A stretch of 62,248 nt of DNA from Clavulina sp. PMI_390 (Eukaryota; Basidiomycota; Agaricomycetes; Cantharellales; Hydnaceae). The notes beneath the pieces were generated by a model, which was not told the origin of the DNA, made no database searches, and saw only the letters and a list, made by a program, of their open reading frames with translations. Positions 1-11,140 of the stretch are shown here, one piece after another. The translations under genes were made by a program, and so were the position numbers. The first letter of the stretch is position 1. Each line of letters starts with the position of its first letter. The stretch lies in assembly GCA_015039315.1 (NCBI GenBank), contig WIDE01000001.1, positions 104,719 through 166,966 on the forward strand, given 5' to 3'.

Positions 1-822
1 CCAACGCAGCGGCCGAGCGTGTCCTGGCCCGTGGTAAGGTTGACTTTTTCGGCAGTGGTGAGCTTGCCCACAAAGGTGCGAGCTTGGGAGACAGCCTGGG
101 CCCAGTCGCCATCACCATTCACATATTCTGGAAAATCCAGCGTATTGGTGCGATCAGGTGTGAAAGGAAGGGGAGGGAAAGGGTTCAGGAGAGAGCGACC
201 CAGTGGAGTAGAGTGTTAGGAAAAATGGCGACACGCATGGCGAGGGATGCCAAGGAAATCAGATTTTCGGTTGATTTTCGAGGAAAAGGCCCCACGTGAG
301 AAATAGAGGGGATGGATTGAGAAACGCGCGATCATGCGGCGCAAATGAATCAGCGCCGACAGAGATGTGGGGTAAAGTTTCATCCGGCGGCACGGCGGTG
401 GGAAAGTGAAACAGATGAAGCAGCAGCTCATGAGTGCCAAGATTCGGGAATGCATAGGTCGTCAATATGTTACTCACTGGGGGGAACCAGGGCACCAGCA
501 GTAGAGGTGGTAGCTGCGCTGCTGGTGGTCGAGGTGCCATTCGTGACCGGGACTGAGGTCGTAGCAGTGGTACCAGCACTGGTAGTGGTGGTATGACCGG
601 TAGTCGTAGTCCTGATCACAATGGTAGGAGGGGTCTACGTTAGATCAACTCTAAGAAATCACTATGAGAATCGAGGGCTTACCCGTTGTTAGTGGCACGC
701 CTGTTCCAGTGGTGACCGTGATGCTTCTTCTCGAGAGGATGGCTCGCACCAACATGGCCAATGTCGGCATGGACACTGGCAAGGGTGGACGCCAATAGAA
801 TGGCGCTGACAAATGTTTTCAT
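1..822 (-). CDS. Secreted GH3 beta-glucosidase, N-terminal part (runs off left edge)
   Basis: The start codon is at 822-820. The first exon gives MKTFVSAILLASTLASVHA, a clear signal peptide, followed by a His-rich stretch. An intron at about 612-682 (GTAAGC...CAG) joins in phase to a Thr/Ser-rich linker (about 478-611; residues such as TTTTSAGTTATTS). At the window edge the frame reads EKVNLTTG within a Trp-Ala-rich helix, which is the usual start of the fungal GH3 catalytic domain. Family knowledge says such enzymes release glucose from cellobiose outside the cell. Only the N-terminus is present, so the catalytic Asp cannot be checked. The exon structure between about 130 and 478 is unresolved: one open stretch (about 258-430) looks coding, but I could not find an in-phase junction. 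The closest alternative is another GH3 activity such as xylosidase. Confidence 0.72.
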
Positions 823-978
823 CGTAATGAGTGGATGTATTGTTCAGAAAGGAAGGACTGTGGGGAGAGCGTCGGAGTGGTCGATGCTCCTGAAGGGAAA
901 ACGAAAAAGAGACCTCAAACGCGAAAGAGACGCGAGGGATGAGAGAACCAGACCCCTCCAACGAAAAAAAGCGAGGGA

Positions 979-984
979 TTTATA
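979..984 (-). promoter_or_regulatory. Candidate TATA box for the GH3 gene
   Basis: The minus strand reads TATAAA here, about 157 bases upstream of the GH3 start codon. Position and sequence suit a TATA element of an inducible secreted enzyme. A GTGGGG at 855-860 and a CCCCAG at about 1220 fit the SYGGRG consensus bound by the carbon repressor CreA/Cre1, but such hexamers are common by chance. Confidence 0.4.
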
Positions 985-1883
985 GGAGATTTGGAGCCAT
1001 TTCGACGCGTCCGACTGAATGCTGGAGAGGATGCTTCGAATTTTTCGACTTCACACGGATGAAGTGATGAGCTCAGATGACTTCTCAAGAATTGATGAGC
1101 TTCATCGACACTGAATTGAAGGAAGATAGTACGAGGGGTATTAGAATAAGAGGCGTAATGTGAGAAGCCCTCTCAGTTGCTGCTGTCAACGCAACCGCAG
1201 AGCTCCACATGTTCCAGTTCCCCAGGACCCCATGCCCGCCCCCGCAAACAGGCCTGAATAATCGAATTAATAACTCCCGTGATGAGTACTGAATATCAGG
1301 GGCCGAACTGTGGATTTATGAGCACTCGATGTCGTCTTGGAGAGAAGCGGGCGGCGTGGTGGTCGGTGAGTGCGCCGGCTAGAGTGAGAACTGGCCAAAG
1401 TGCCTTGCCGGCACTCGACGCCGACCTTGGCAGAAGCTGTTTCGTGGCTATACCTCTCGGAGTTTTCGGGAATTATATCCGTAATCCTTCTGGCCTCAGC
1501 CGAGCTTAAGGGCTGCTGAGAGAAAACCTTTTTGCGCAAATCCGCTCATTCTTTCACCAACCATTAAGAAGGTGCGTGAGCTGTTTGGCTCCGGTAATCC
1601 TCCATTTGTATGTGTTTATTACCCATCCCAACCAGAGTGATCCTCACCAGACATGAGAAGGCGGATAGTTGACCACCGCGATGCCTAATATTATAACAGT
1701 AGTGGCACCATTTCCTCCTGAGACGGTGATATAATTAGCTAGCAGCCTTGGCATCGTTGACAAAGCGAAGAAGAGCCTACTTTTGAATTGGATCGCCCGA
1801 ATACATCCGGGCACGCGGTGGGAAATCCACGCGCGTCACCGTTCCCCACTTGGTCTCTCCCAAGTCCAGCTCTGCCCACCAAC
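985..1883. other. Intergenic region between divergent GH3 and CPS1-like genes
   Basis: About 900 bases separate the GH3 TATA element from the next start codon. Open frames of 70-90 codons occur on both strands, but they have no recognisable domain and no good splice continuation, so I call no gene. It presumably holds both promoters. Confidence 0.5.
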
Positions 1884-4726
1884 ATGCCTCGCGTCGTTCA
1901 CTGGGTTGACGATGAAAAGTCCCCCTTCGATATCTCGGGTCACTCTAAAGATAATGACGATTCACACCGTCACGAAACCTTAGTAAAGCGCGGTCCCATA
2001 TGGCGAACGGCCCACCGGCTCATCGTTGTTACCCTTGTCGCTGTAGCATTTTGGTGCTGCACCGTTCCACCTTCGATCTTCGATGATTTCGTACGTGGAA
2101 TCGTGAACCGGAACGGCGGGTCCACCCAGGGCGGACAGTCCACAAACGCTGTGTGCCCACAGCCAGAGGGGTTGTCCCCACGAACCCATGCTGGTCTCAT
2201 CGATGACCTCGTATCCCTCTATGCAACAGAGGAGTTCCAGAATAAGACAATTAAGCTACTTGGTGATGCAGTCCGCATTCCGTATGTTTCCCCCGCTCAT
2301 CAAAACTTCGCCAAGCATGCCGTCCCTCGCTAACACTTTTCGCACTAATGAAGAACTGAGAATTTCGATGACATGAAAGATGTTGGGAGCGACCCCCGCT
2401 GGGAGATCTTCTCCGATTTCCACTCGTACCTATCCTCCTCTTTCCCTCTCGTGTGAGTTTCGTCGGTTACGCTCAAGGAGTGGGGCCTACCGATTCTGAG
2501 CAACATCACTTTACCCAGCCATTCAACCCTTATCCTTACCAAAGTGAACAAGTATGGACTTGTATACGAATGGAAGGGCTCTAATGAGTCCTTGAAGCCT
2601 ATTTTACTTCTCGGCCACCAGGGTGAGGCCGATACCAATGCTTTGGGCTTAGAATACGCAATGGTTAATATCCTCTACCTTCTTGACCCAAATTTAGACG
2701 TTGTGCCGGTGAATAACGAAGTCCTGGATCAATGGACACATCCTCCATATTCAGGGCACTTTGACGGTGAGAACGCGCCCAATTATTACCATTTCTCTTT
2801 CCTTCTTCATCGCTTGTTGTGTTTATCTGATTGAATGAATATCGATAGGAACATACCTTTGGGGACGAGGCTCCTGTGATGATAAAGCCATGCTGATTTC
2901 GCTCCTGTGAGACATTTCGCCGATACATCCACGCTCCGTCAGATGCACGAAGCTAACAATGAGGTTGTTGTGTAAACCTTTTCGTATAGCACCACATTCG
3001 AGACTCTTTTGTCTAAGGGGTTCCAACCGGCTCGTACCATTTTCCTTGGCTCCGGGTTCGATGAAGAAACTGGCGGATCTCGCGTGCGTATATGACTACC
3101 AACTTCGTTTCGCCCTTGCTGATCACTCGAATATGGATGTAATCTCTTTCTTTCCTCTTGTGATCTCCAGGGAGCTAACTCGCTAGCCAAGCACCTGCTG
3201 GAAAAGTATGGGCCTGATTACTTCGCGCTCCTTCTCGACGAAGGCGGTACGTTCCCTTCAGTGTATGCCTTGCTATCCCATGTTGACATTGTGCTCCCAT
3301 TCTCGGAGGCGTGTCCTCTAAAGGCGGTCACAGTCTCGCTTTCTCGCAGCGCTTTGCCCTCCCTGCCGTAGCTGAGAAAGGGTGGCAAGACATTAAGATC
3401 GAGATCTCCACTGAAGGCGGTCATAGCTCCATCCCCCCAGCACACACGTCGATTGGTATGCTTGCCGCTGCCATTGTCCATTTGGAGAACCATCCGAACA
3501 AGCCCAGGTTGGACAAATTGAGTCCAGCATACCAGAGCTTGGTGTGTGAGGCTGAATGGGATAAGGGCATGCCATCGAAGCTGAGGAGGCTGTTGAGGGA
3601 GAGTGTGAAGCTGGATATGTTGGAGAAGAAGAAGGGAAAGAAAGGAGGCAAGAAGAGTGAGGCGGTTTTGGCAGAGATCCTGGAGCTGATGTTGGAGAAC
3701 GACCCAGACCGCCTTGTAAGAAGCGTGCTAAGCACGACGACAGCAGTCGATCTGGTGCGTGGAGGCATCAAGATCAACGCATTACCAGAGAGGGCAGAAG
3801 TGCAGATCAACCACCGGGTGGCGACCTATAGGTATGTGTCAGCTTCCCCTGCTTGTTCAGCGACAATGCACTTTCCTCATCCTAACAAATCACTCTGTTC
3901 CTTGGCGCGCGTCTCGCGTGGAATGCTTCGACTATTCTAGCTCCACAGCAGAGAACGCCAAACGGGTTGCTTCCCTCCTCGTTCCTATTGCAGAGAAATT
4001 CCACCTTGCTCTCGACGCCTTCGGGGAGCTCCAAAACCTAACTTATTCCTCCGATTCCTCTCTCTTCAATCCCTCTATCCGGACGCACAGCGAGCCTCCG
4101 TCATCTGACGTGAAAGTTGTTGGCACGATGCGCCTCTCAGACTCGGATGGCAAGTGGCTTGAGCCATCGCCTATTACGCCCACAGACGCCGCGCCGTTCA
4201 AGATTTTAGCGGGCAGCATTAGGCAGAGCTGGAAGGCGGGTGGGAAGCAAGAAGAGATCTTCGTGGCACCTGGTGTGATGGGCGGTGAGTTAACCTGCTG
4301 CTGTCTGCGACTTATGGTGCACGAATAGCGCCAGTGAATGTAACATCAGCTGATTACTACTTTGATTCTTTTTGCTTGGTCTACCTCTCGTCTCTTGTAG
4401 GCAACACGGGTACATATTACATCCAATATCTAGAAGAATCCTTTTTACTAATGCTCAACTAATCCCGGACCGTAAACTACGGAATAGATACGCGCTACTT
4501 CTGGGACCTTACAAAGCACATTTTCCGATACAGCCATCTTGGAGAGGAGGATTTGTATCACGGCGCGCATACCGTCAACGAAGGTGAGTGACCTTGCGCA
4601 CTCGATGTTATGATCACTATTTCTGAGGTTACTCTTCCTCTAGCTGTCCGCATTACGGGTGTTGTGGAACAGGTCCGCTTCCTAACCCATTTCATCCTCA
4701 ACGCGGATGAATCGACAGAGCTGTGA
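1884..4726 (+). CDS. CPS1: Peptidase M20, carboxypeptidase S-like, membrane-anchored
   Basis: Eleven or more exons: about 1884-2281, 2354-2452, 2519-2622, 2698-2766, 2849-2906, 2990-3083, 3171-3246, 3309-3831, 3941-4284, 4401-4409, 4488 onward, ending TGA 4724-4726. A single hydrophobic segment near residues 45-65 suggests a type II membrane anchor, as in yeast Cps1 before vacuolar delivery. Zinc-site motifs of M20 appear after splicing: GHQDVVPVN, WGRGSCDDK (metal-bridging Asp), DEETGG (catalytic Glu), and GGHSSIPP of the dimerisation domain. The C-terminal GNTDTRYFWDL and YHGAHTVNE complete the family pattern. Expected role: release of C-terminal residues from Gly-X peptides in the vacuole. 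A Lys-rich low-complexity insert (about 3620-3660) sits in the lid region. Exon 10 is a 9-nt microexon. Confidence 0.93.
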
Positions 4727-5312
4727 ACATCAGGCTCAAGCCTGTGATGTGCTTGGTAGAGAATGAGCGATGATGCCTGGAGAACCATGGCTCCTCTATC
4801 TCTGTTCCCCTTCCTATCTGCTCTATCTCTGTACTCCTTTCTTTGTTTGAAACATGGCCAATAGTGTCATATCTGATATAAAGCCTTAGTGTTGTATTAT
4901 CGTACTTCCTCACTGTTCAGATTGTTTCACTATAACTTCTAGCTGAACACGACATCGTTTATTGGTTCCGAGCAGACGCTTCTCCAGTACGAAGATAATG
5001 CTCAATATACAACGAAGCTGGGCAAGTCACTTATGTTTAGTCATCAGCGCGGTCACAAGAGTCGGCGTTTTACTTGGTCTTCATCGAAGAGGCATGGCAC
5101 GAAATTTATCGCCATCAGTCCAGGCACAGTTTAAGAGGACAAGCATAGGTTCATAGTAAAGAAGAGTAAGAAGTAATGAACATGCTGCATGCAACCTCCA
5201 TCGGCGGGCGTAAACGAGCGAAAGCGATTTTTCGCAAGCCACAAATACAACACCAGCTCACCCGACACCACTCACACCAATCCAAACGACAGCACAACAA
5301 TCGAGGTATAGC
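4727..5312. other. Convergent intergenic region
   Basis: This lies between the ends of two convergent genes and should hold both 3' untranslated regions. The open frame at 4962-5156 has no recognisable domain. I see no RNA gene or repeat. Confidence 0.5.
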
Positions 5313-6877
5313 TTAGTTCATTTGGCGGAGGAGAGTGTTGATGTTGTTCTCCCGGTTGCCCTGATCACCACCCTGTACGTAGTGCCTATTTGGAAAACTT
5401 CATGTCAGAGCCATATCGCAAGATATTGAGTAAAACGGCGCACTTCAGCTTGCGCTGCCTCCAGCCACCGGTGGGGTTCGACAGCTTGAACGGCCACAGG
5501 AAGTTGGCGGCCTGCTTGAAGTTGGGGCCAACAGTTGCGATCTCGTGGATGAGATCTTCAATCGAGAGGATGTCGAACTTGCCGAGCTGCTCCTCGATCA
5601 CAGTGTTGGATGAGAGAGGGAGGCGCTGGTGCTCGACCTTGCCGTACCCGCGCTTGTAGATAAGCTCACGGATAGATTTCAGGTTGGGCTCACTGAAATG
5701 GATGATTGATCAGGTATGATAAGAAGTGTCGAAATGGAAAAAGACGTACCCATAGGTGACGTAGGGCTCGACCAATCGTAGCATCTGCTCAGTAGCCTTG
5801 GTCACCTTGACGAAAACACCGTTGTTGATCTGGCGCAGACGAAGAAGCTGCAAGATCTTCTTGGGCTTGGGGGCGATGTTGTTGATACTAAAAGATATCA
5901 AGAAAAGCATTAATTCGCAATAGCAACTATTTGTTGAAAGTCTTTGCTACTCACCCACGGATGCGAATGACAAAGTAGACCTTGGGTTGAGCAGGGACAT
6001 AGTAATCGCCAGATGCGCGGGCAGCACGGTGCAGACGGATCTCCTCACGCTCCTTCTCAAGGTACTCCTTGACGTAGGTGTCGGCGCGCTTGAAGATAAC
6101 TTTGCGCTTTTGGGCACGGGTCTGGAGGAAGAATTCCAGATCAGTATGTTGAAGCAAACGGGGTGCATATTGAGTGTAAATGGTTGAGGCTCAGTCCCGA
6201 AAGATGGTTAATTGAAGCAGCAAAGCCGAAGCTAGCTCGTCAAGGAGGATGGAATCCAGTTCATCACAAAGCAAGAAAAAATAACAAGTTGCGGATCAGG
6301 TGGGGCAGACACTAACCTATAAGGAAATAAGAGGTATCAGCATCGATAAAAGTGTAAAAGGGAAGTAAAGAAGCGATATCGGTGAGTGGACAAGCCAATT
6401 ACAGAAATCGTCGAGTGTTGAGGCAATTGCAAGAGACCCCATCGAGTAGTTATAACACAAAACACTAACCTTGCGGGCAGCGAGGGCAGCGGCGATGCGC
6501 TCCTCACGGGCCTTATCAGTGGCCTTGCGCTTTTTGAGGAGGGTCTCCGGGACCTCGATTTGCTAGAAAGATTGCCAAGAACAGAGAGTACAAGTGGACA
6601 TCAGGATCGAGTCGATTTAACGGCATGACAGATAGCATAGGGCAGATGAGGCGGTATAGCATGCAGGATCTCCCCCAATAGGAGTGTAGTTGTTGCAGAG
6701 ACCAGGGTCGTAGCATCCAATTGCAAGCTGCCATGCTCATCGCCAATAGAGTTCAGAGTAAAGCTCTTACCGAGGCCGTTGGAACGCTGGAAATGTCGAG
6801 AGTAACACAATTAGCACTACATCTACTGATTTCCAGGACATTGCGAGTTATACTCACGTAGTGTTTGGGCCAGGCAT
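5313..6877 (-). CDS. RPL7: 60S ribosomal protein L7 (uL30)
   Basis: Seven exons, 5' to 3' on the minus strand: 6858-6877 (20 nt), 6771-6786 (16 nt), 6470-6562, 5955-6121, 5750-5887, 5444-5692, 5313-5385. They total 756 nt, or 251 residues, close to the family's 240-250. Diagnostic segments are [19 protein letters not shown] near the N-terminus, [60 protein letters not shown], and the C-terminal [19 protein letters not shown]. All junctions keep the reading frame with GT...AG ends. It is a large-subunit structural protein. The 348-nt third intron hosts a C/D box snoRNA, as RPL7 introns do in yeast (snR39, snR59). Confidence 0.97.
6187..6272 (-). ncRNA. Intronic C/D box snoRNA, snR39b/SNORD2-type guide
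   Basis: In RPL7 intron 3 the minus strand has a C box GTGATGA (6261-6267) and, about 66 nt later, a D box CTGA (6191-6194). Directly upstream of the D box lies a guide whose complement (plus 6196-6208) reads CCCGAAAGATGGT, the conserved stretch of 25S/28S rRNA. The fifth base upstream of the D box pairs with G, which by the box C/D rule predicts 2'-O-methylation of the G that is Gm805 in yeast 25S (guide snR39b; human SNORD2). The D box lies about 70 nt from the 3' splice site, the usual spacing for intronic snoRNAs. I see no strong terminal stem; a weak D' (TTGA) may lie near 6242. Ends are approximate. Confidence 0.82.
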
Positions 6878-7108
6878 GGGGGACGGGTCGCTGCTGAAGG
6901 TTGCAGTTGTGTTACACAGTTTTGTCACCCAGCACGTGACCACCCACGAACAGCCGAACACAAGGATCTTTTTTCTGTATAACGTATATTCACTCATACT
7001 TTATTGTGGCTTTTAATCACACAGTATCATTGAAGGACTTCAAAGTGAATAAGATTATATTGACTATGAAAGGTGTTGGCGAACACTACCACAACGCGTT
7101 CGCACTGT

Positions 7109-9243
7109 CTATCGATCGACCTCGCTGAATAGAATAAAGTAAGAATACGTCTCATCTGCCACGAAAGTAAGGAAAGTATAACCAACCCGAATACAAGATC
7201 CTGAGCAAAGAAAAACAGGTAAGCATTTGGCTCTAGCCACGCTCGGGGAGGGCAGGTACATACCATAGTACCAATAACTGCGACAGCATCGGCCAAGAAG
7301 TGCTATGTAAGAAAGTATGTCAGTATGGTTTAACACCGTAGGGGCGTGGTAAAACATACGTCTAGATAAAGGAAAGTCATTAGATTTAGCAGAGTTGATG
7401 GTAGAGGAGGGGAGCACGTACGTCGCATCATGAAGTCGGCACCAGCCAAGTGGGCAAAGCCAGGCGCACGAATCTTGCATCGATAAGGACGATTTGATCC
7501 GTCACTGCATTTTGTTGTACGGGTTAGAGTCCATCTTCCAGTTACGAATATGTGTTCACTCACGAAACAAGGTAGACACCCATCTCGCCCTTGGGAGCCT
7601 CAATCGCGGAATAGGTTTCCCCAGGAGGAACAGAGTAGCCCTCACTAAAGAGCTTGAAGTGATGGATGAGGGCCTCCATGTTCTCCTTCATAGAAGCACG
7701 TGGTGGTGGTGAGATCTTGTAGTCGTCAACCTTGTAGGCGCCAGTCGGCATCTTGTCCAAGCACTTTGTGGCACCAAACGCGAGTCAGTTGCATCATTTC
7801 ACACTCCATAAGAGCGAAACAGACCTGATTAACGATGCGCAGGGATTCACGGAACTCCTGGACACGGCACAGGTACCGGTCATAGCAGTCACCATTCTTT
7901 CCAACAGGGACATCGAACTCGACCTCAGCATACTTGTCATAAGGAGCAACCTTTCGGATGTCCCAGGGCACTCCACTACCACGGAGCATGACACCGCTGA
8001 AGGAGTAGTCCAGGGCCTGCTGAGCAGTCACCTTCCCGATACCAATGGTACGCAGCTTCCATATCCGGTTACCAGTGACGACTTCTTCAATCTCATCGAC
8101 TCGCGATGAGAACTGGGTCGCCCACTTGTAGATATCATCAAGCAGGCCATGTGGGAGATCGAATGCAACACCACCTGGGCGAACATAGGCAGCATGGAGC
8201 CGGGCACCAGAAACACGCTCATAGAACTCCATAAGCTTTTCACGCTCCTCGAAACCCCAAAGGAAAGGTGTAAGGGCACCAACATCCATTGCGTGTGTGA
8301 GGACAGCCATGAGATCTGTTCCAAAAACGTTGTCAGATCGATGATGACGGTATGGGGAAGTGCACTAACGGTTGAGAATACGGGTGAGTTCGCCAAACAA
8401 TGTGCGGATCCACATGGCACGCTCAGGAACTTGGATATTTAATAGTTTCTCCACAGCAAGTGAGTAGCAGAGCTCGTTGGTCACTGGAAATACCAAAAGG
8501 CATAAGCTTAGCACTGCCGGCCTGCCCTGGTCAAAACACTTACTCATAGATACGTAGTCAAGACGGTCGAAGTAAGGAAGAGCTTGAGTATAGGTCTTGT
8601 ACTCAATGAGCTTCTCAGTTCCGCGGTGGAGAAGTCCAATGTGCTGCACAAAAAATAGCTCAGTGATGTTTTGATTGCTTGGCGAATGGGTGCTGCTCAC
8701 TGGGTCGGTTCGCAGAATTTCTTCGCCATTCATCTCAAGGATCATTCGGAGCACACCGTGTGCGGCAGGGTGCTGAGGACTGAACAAAATTTGCAGTTAG
8801 GTGGTGAACAATGAATGGGGCAAGCGACATGTTCGTGGTACATACCCAAAGTTAACTACATTTGAGCAGGTTCTCATAAGACATTGTACATCGGAAACAA
8901 AAGAGAGAGCTAAAAACATACCAGTAAAATGCCTCAGAGTAGCATCTCTCCTTGTCCCAGTCTCGGCAAGAGCCTCTTCAGCAGACAAGTGGTGAATATC
9001 TTCAACGGTGTGCACATCCAAAGGACTGTACGACTGAGCCGGAGGGAGCTTGCCCTCCAAATCAGCCTTCATTTGCGCTTCTTGCTCAGGCGTAGGACGG
9101 CCCATCTTAAAGGCGTCATCCTCTGAGGCCTGCGCTCTTGCGCGCGTGGACGTTGACAGCATTTGTTGGCGACCAAGTGACGTAGAAGCAACTGGCGACC
9201 CTCGCGCGGCGAAGAGCCGACGTCCCAAAATACGCGACGCCAT
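7109..9243 (-). CDS. NDUFS2: NADH:ubiquinone oxidoreductase 49-kDa subunit (complex I, NDUFS2)
   Basis: The N-terminus ([15 protein letters not shown]) is an Arg-rich mitochondrial targeting sequence. After splicing the core reads [62 protein letters not shown] and ends DLVFGEVDR, as in all members of the family. First exons on the minus strand: 8922-9243, then a 10-nt microexon 8846-8855 (encoding the NF of VNFG), then 8701-8779. The last exon carries only the terminal residues and the stop at 7109-7111. This subunit forms the quinone-binding cavity with the PSST subunit in the inner-membrane-bound peripheral arm. NDUFS1 of the same complex lies about 41 kb away in this window. Confidence 0.97.
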
Positions 9244-9455
9244 CTCTCCGAGAGAGTATCAAATGACGAGAGGCGAGAAAGAAAGTGAGGGCTGCGACGT
9301 CTCGCCCAACTAGGATCGTAGGAATTTGGCGTCGGCGCTTAGACGAGACCAGCGAATCACGTCCGCCCGCTCACGCAAGTCACAAATGTCAAATAATTAC
9401 CATACAAAAGTGTACATAGACATGGAAGGGATTAAAGTATCAATATATATGTCTA

Positions 9456-11140
9456 CTAATCGTCCGCAAGGAATTCGTCCATCTCAGTATCAGCCATCTT
9501 GCGTTTATATTGGCCCTTCGCTGGTTGTGAGTTTGGAGTACCGACCGCTGGAGTCTCCACTGCTTGTAAAAGAGAAGTAGCAGCTCCATCCTCGTCGCCC
9601 ATTAGAGACAGCATCTCCGTGTCAACGGAAGGCTCCCTAGTGCGAGAGACGTCGGAGGACATCGCGGACTCGGCAAGTGCAAGCTCTTTTGCTCGCTTTG
9701 AATTCTTCCGTGGTTTGCTTTGCCCCTGGGCACGCTTGATGGAAGGGTGCTTCGCGGGGGTCCCAGGTATTGAGCTGGGAGCCGGGCTACTTTCGTGAGC
9801 ATTGGGTAAGTTCAGCGTGGGGACAGCAGTCGCTGGCGGCATGGCTGCGGCCAATTCGCTCTTTTCATCTGTATCGATAGCGTGAAAGAAAAAACGGATG
9901 GTTGGTCAGCCAAAGGATAGAAAACTAAGTCGTGGGCTGGTGATACGTGCCTCCCATCCATACTTTGGCTTTGAGTATTGCTCCGCTGATAGTCCGGATT
10001 TCTCGAGTTGTTGCTTCCCAATGTCGTGGTCGGTTGCGGGAACGATCGAGAGGGGGAGCAGTAGCATAGGCATGTTGGGTTTTCATGGGTGGTTGCACTG
10101 CAAATGCCTTCGTAACAAGGGCGCGTGATGGTGCGAGCTTGTATCGCCCAGAGTCCACGATCTCGCGGATGTCCACCGACTGAGTCTGGCCATCACTTCG
10201 CTCATTGAGAGGCTTTGTCGGCGGCGGTGTACCTATGAGTTAGAGTTTTAGACAAGTTCATCGATAATTGAAGGGGTGTCTAGCGAAAGAATGCAGCACC
10301 TTCAACACTCGCAACATCCTCAACTTTCTTCTTCACTGCGCTGGCTCTCTTTTTAGGGGCGGAAGGACCAGCTTCCGCACCGCCAGCAGCAGCGGCACCG
10401 GCAGTATTAGAGGCACTAGCCTTCGGCTTTGCGGGGGCACGCTTGCGAGGTTTGGGGGCAGGGATGGCCTTTGAGACGTCCCAAACCTCGCTGTTCCCGC
10501 CTCCCGTCGCAGCAGCAGGAGGAATTTCACTGTGTGGTTGCTTTGAGGAGAGAAAGGTGCTCAGCCGTCACTACAACACTCAGAATATTGTAAAAACACG
10601 TACTGTACTGGCAGCAGGCGTGCTCATGTTCACTTGCCATGCAGACATCATAGTATCCTTTTCACCCGAGTCCGGTGCTCCGCGACTGCTAGATGAGGCT
10701 GATTGTGCAGATGGCTGAACCGTCGTAGACGATTCGGTGGGATGAGGTTGTTTTGGAGCTCGAGTTCGCGCTCTCTTGGCAGGCTTTGGTGGTTCCAGAC
10801 CAAGATCATCCCCCATGAGTTCGTCCAGCTCTTCTTCCACGCTGAGCGTGTTACTCGATTGCGGCTGCGGCTTGGTTTGGGTGTTGGGTAGCGTGATGGT
10901 GAACGAATGCTGCATGGATGCGCTGCTGGGAGCAGGCTCGTCGCGTTCTGGCAACTTGAGTTTGACCTTGTTCACTCGGAACTTGCCAGTCCCTGGGGCA
11001 GCGGCGCTCTGAGAAGGGGGTTTCGGAGGCGGAGGGTGTTCATATGGTACAAATGGGTCGGTGGCTACAGGAGGAGCAGCCTGAGTAGGCGGCGTTTCAT
11101 CGTCCCCAGGAGCAGGGGCAGAGGCTGTTGGCGCGTCCAT
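9456..11140 (-). CDS. Probable INO80 complex subunit Ies4-like protein
   Basis: This is a largely disordered Pro/Ser/Lys-rich protein in several exons. The N-terminal part has KFRVNKVKLKLP and later SFTITLP; an acidic patch (EEELDELMGDDLG) and basic stretches (PKPAKRARTRAPK; KPRKRAPAKP) follow. The best-conserved-looking block, about 9925-10050, reads RPRHWEATTREIRTISG and resembles the C-terminal W...I+[ST]-[FI]-[ST]-G pattern of fungal Ies4. The protein ends KMADTEMDEFLADD. Composition suggests a nuclear, chromatin-associated protein. The Ies4 match rests on this short block only; another nuclear disordered protein remains possible. Confidence 0.5.

Noticed and set aside
611..634. Acceptor at 635 for the first GH3 intron
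   Set aside because: It leads to a stop after seven codons; the CAG ending at 612 keeps the phase and opens the Thr/Ser-rich frame, so I preferred that.
1267..1539. Overlapping 76- and 90-codon frames between the GH3 and carboxypeptidase genes
   Set aside because: Basic, Ser/Arg-rich translations on both strands of one region are usual for chance frames; no family resemblance.
6563..6770. A second snoRNA in the 208-nt RPL7 intron
   Set aside because: A GCGATGA and a CTGA occur in order on the minus strand, but they are about 135 nt apart, the C box has a mismatch at a key base and I could not match any rRNA target.
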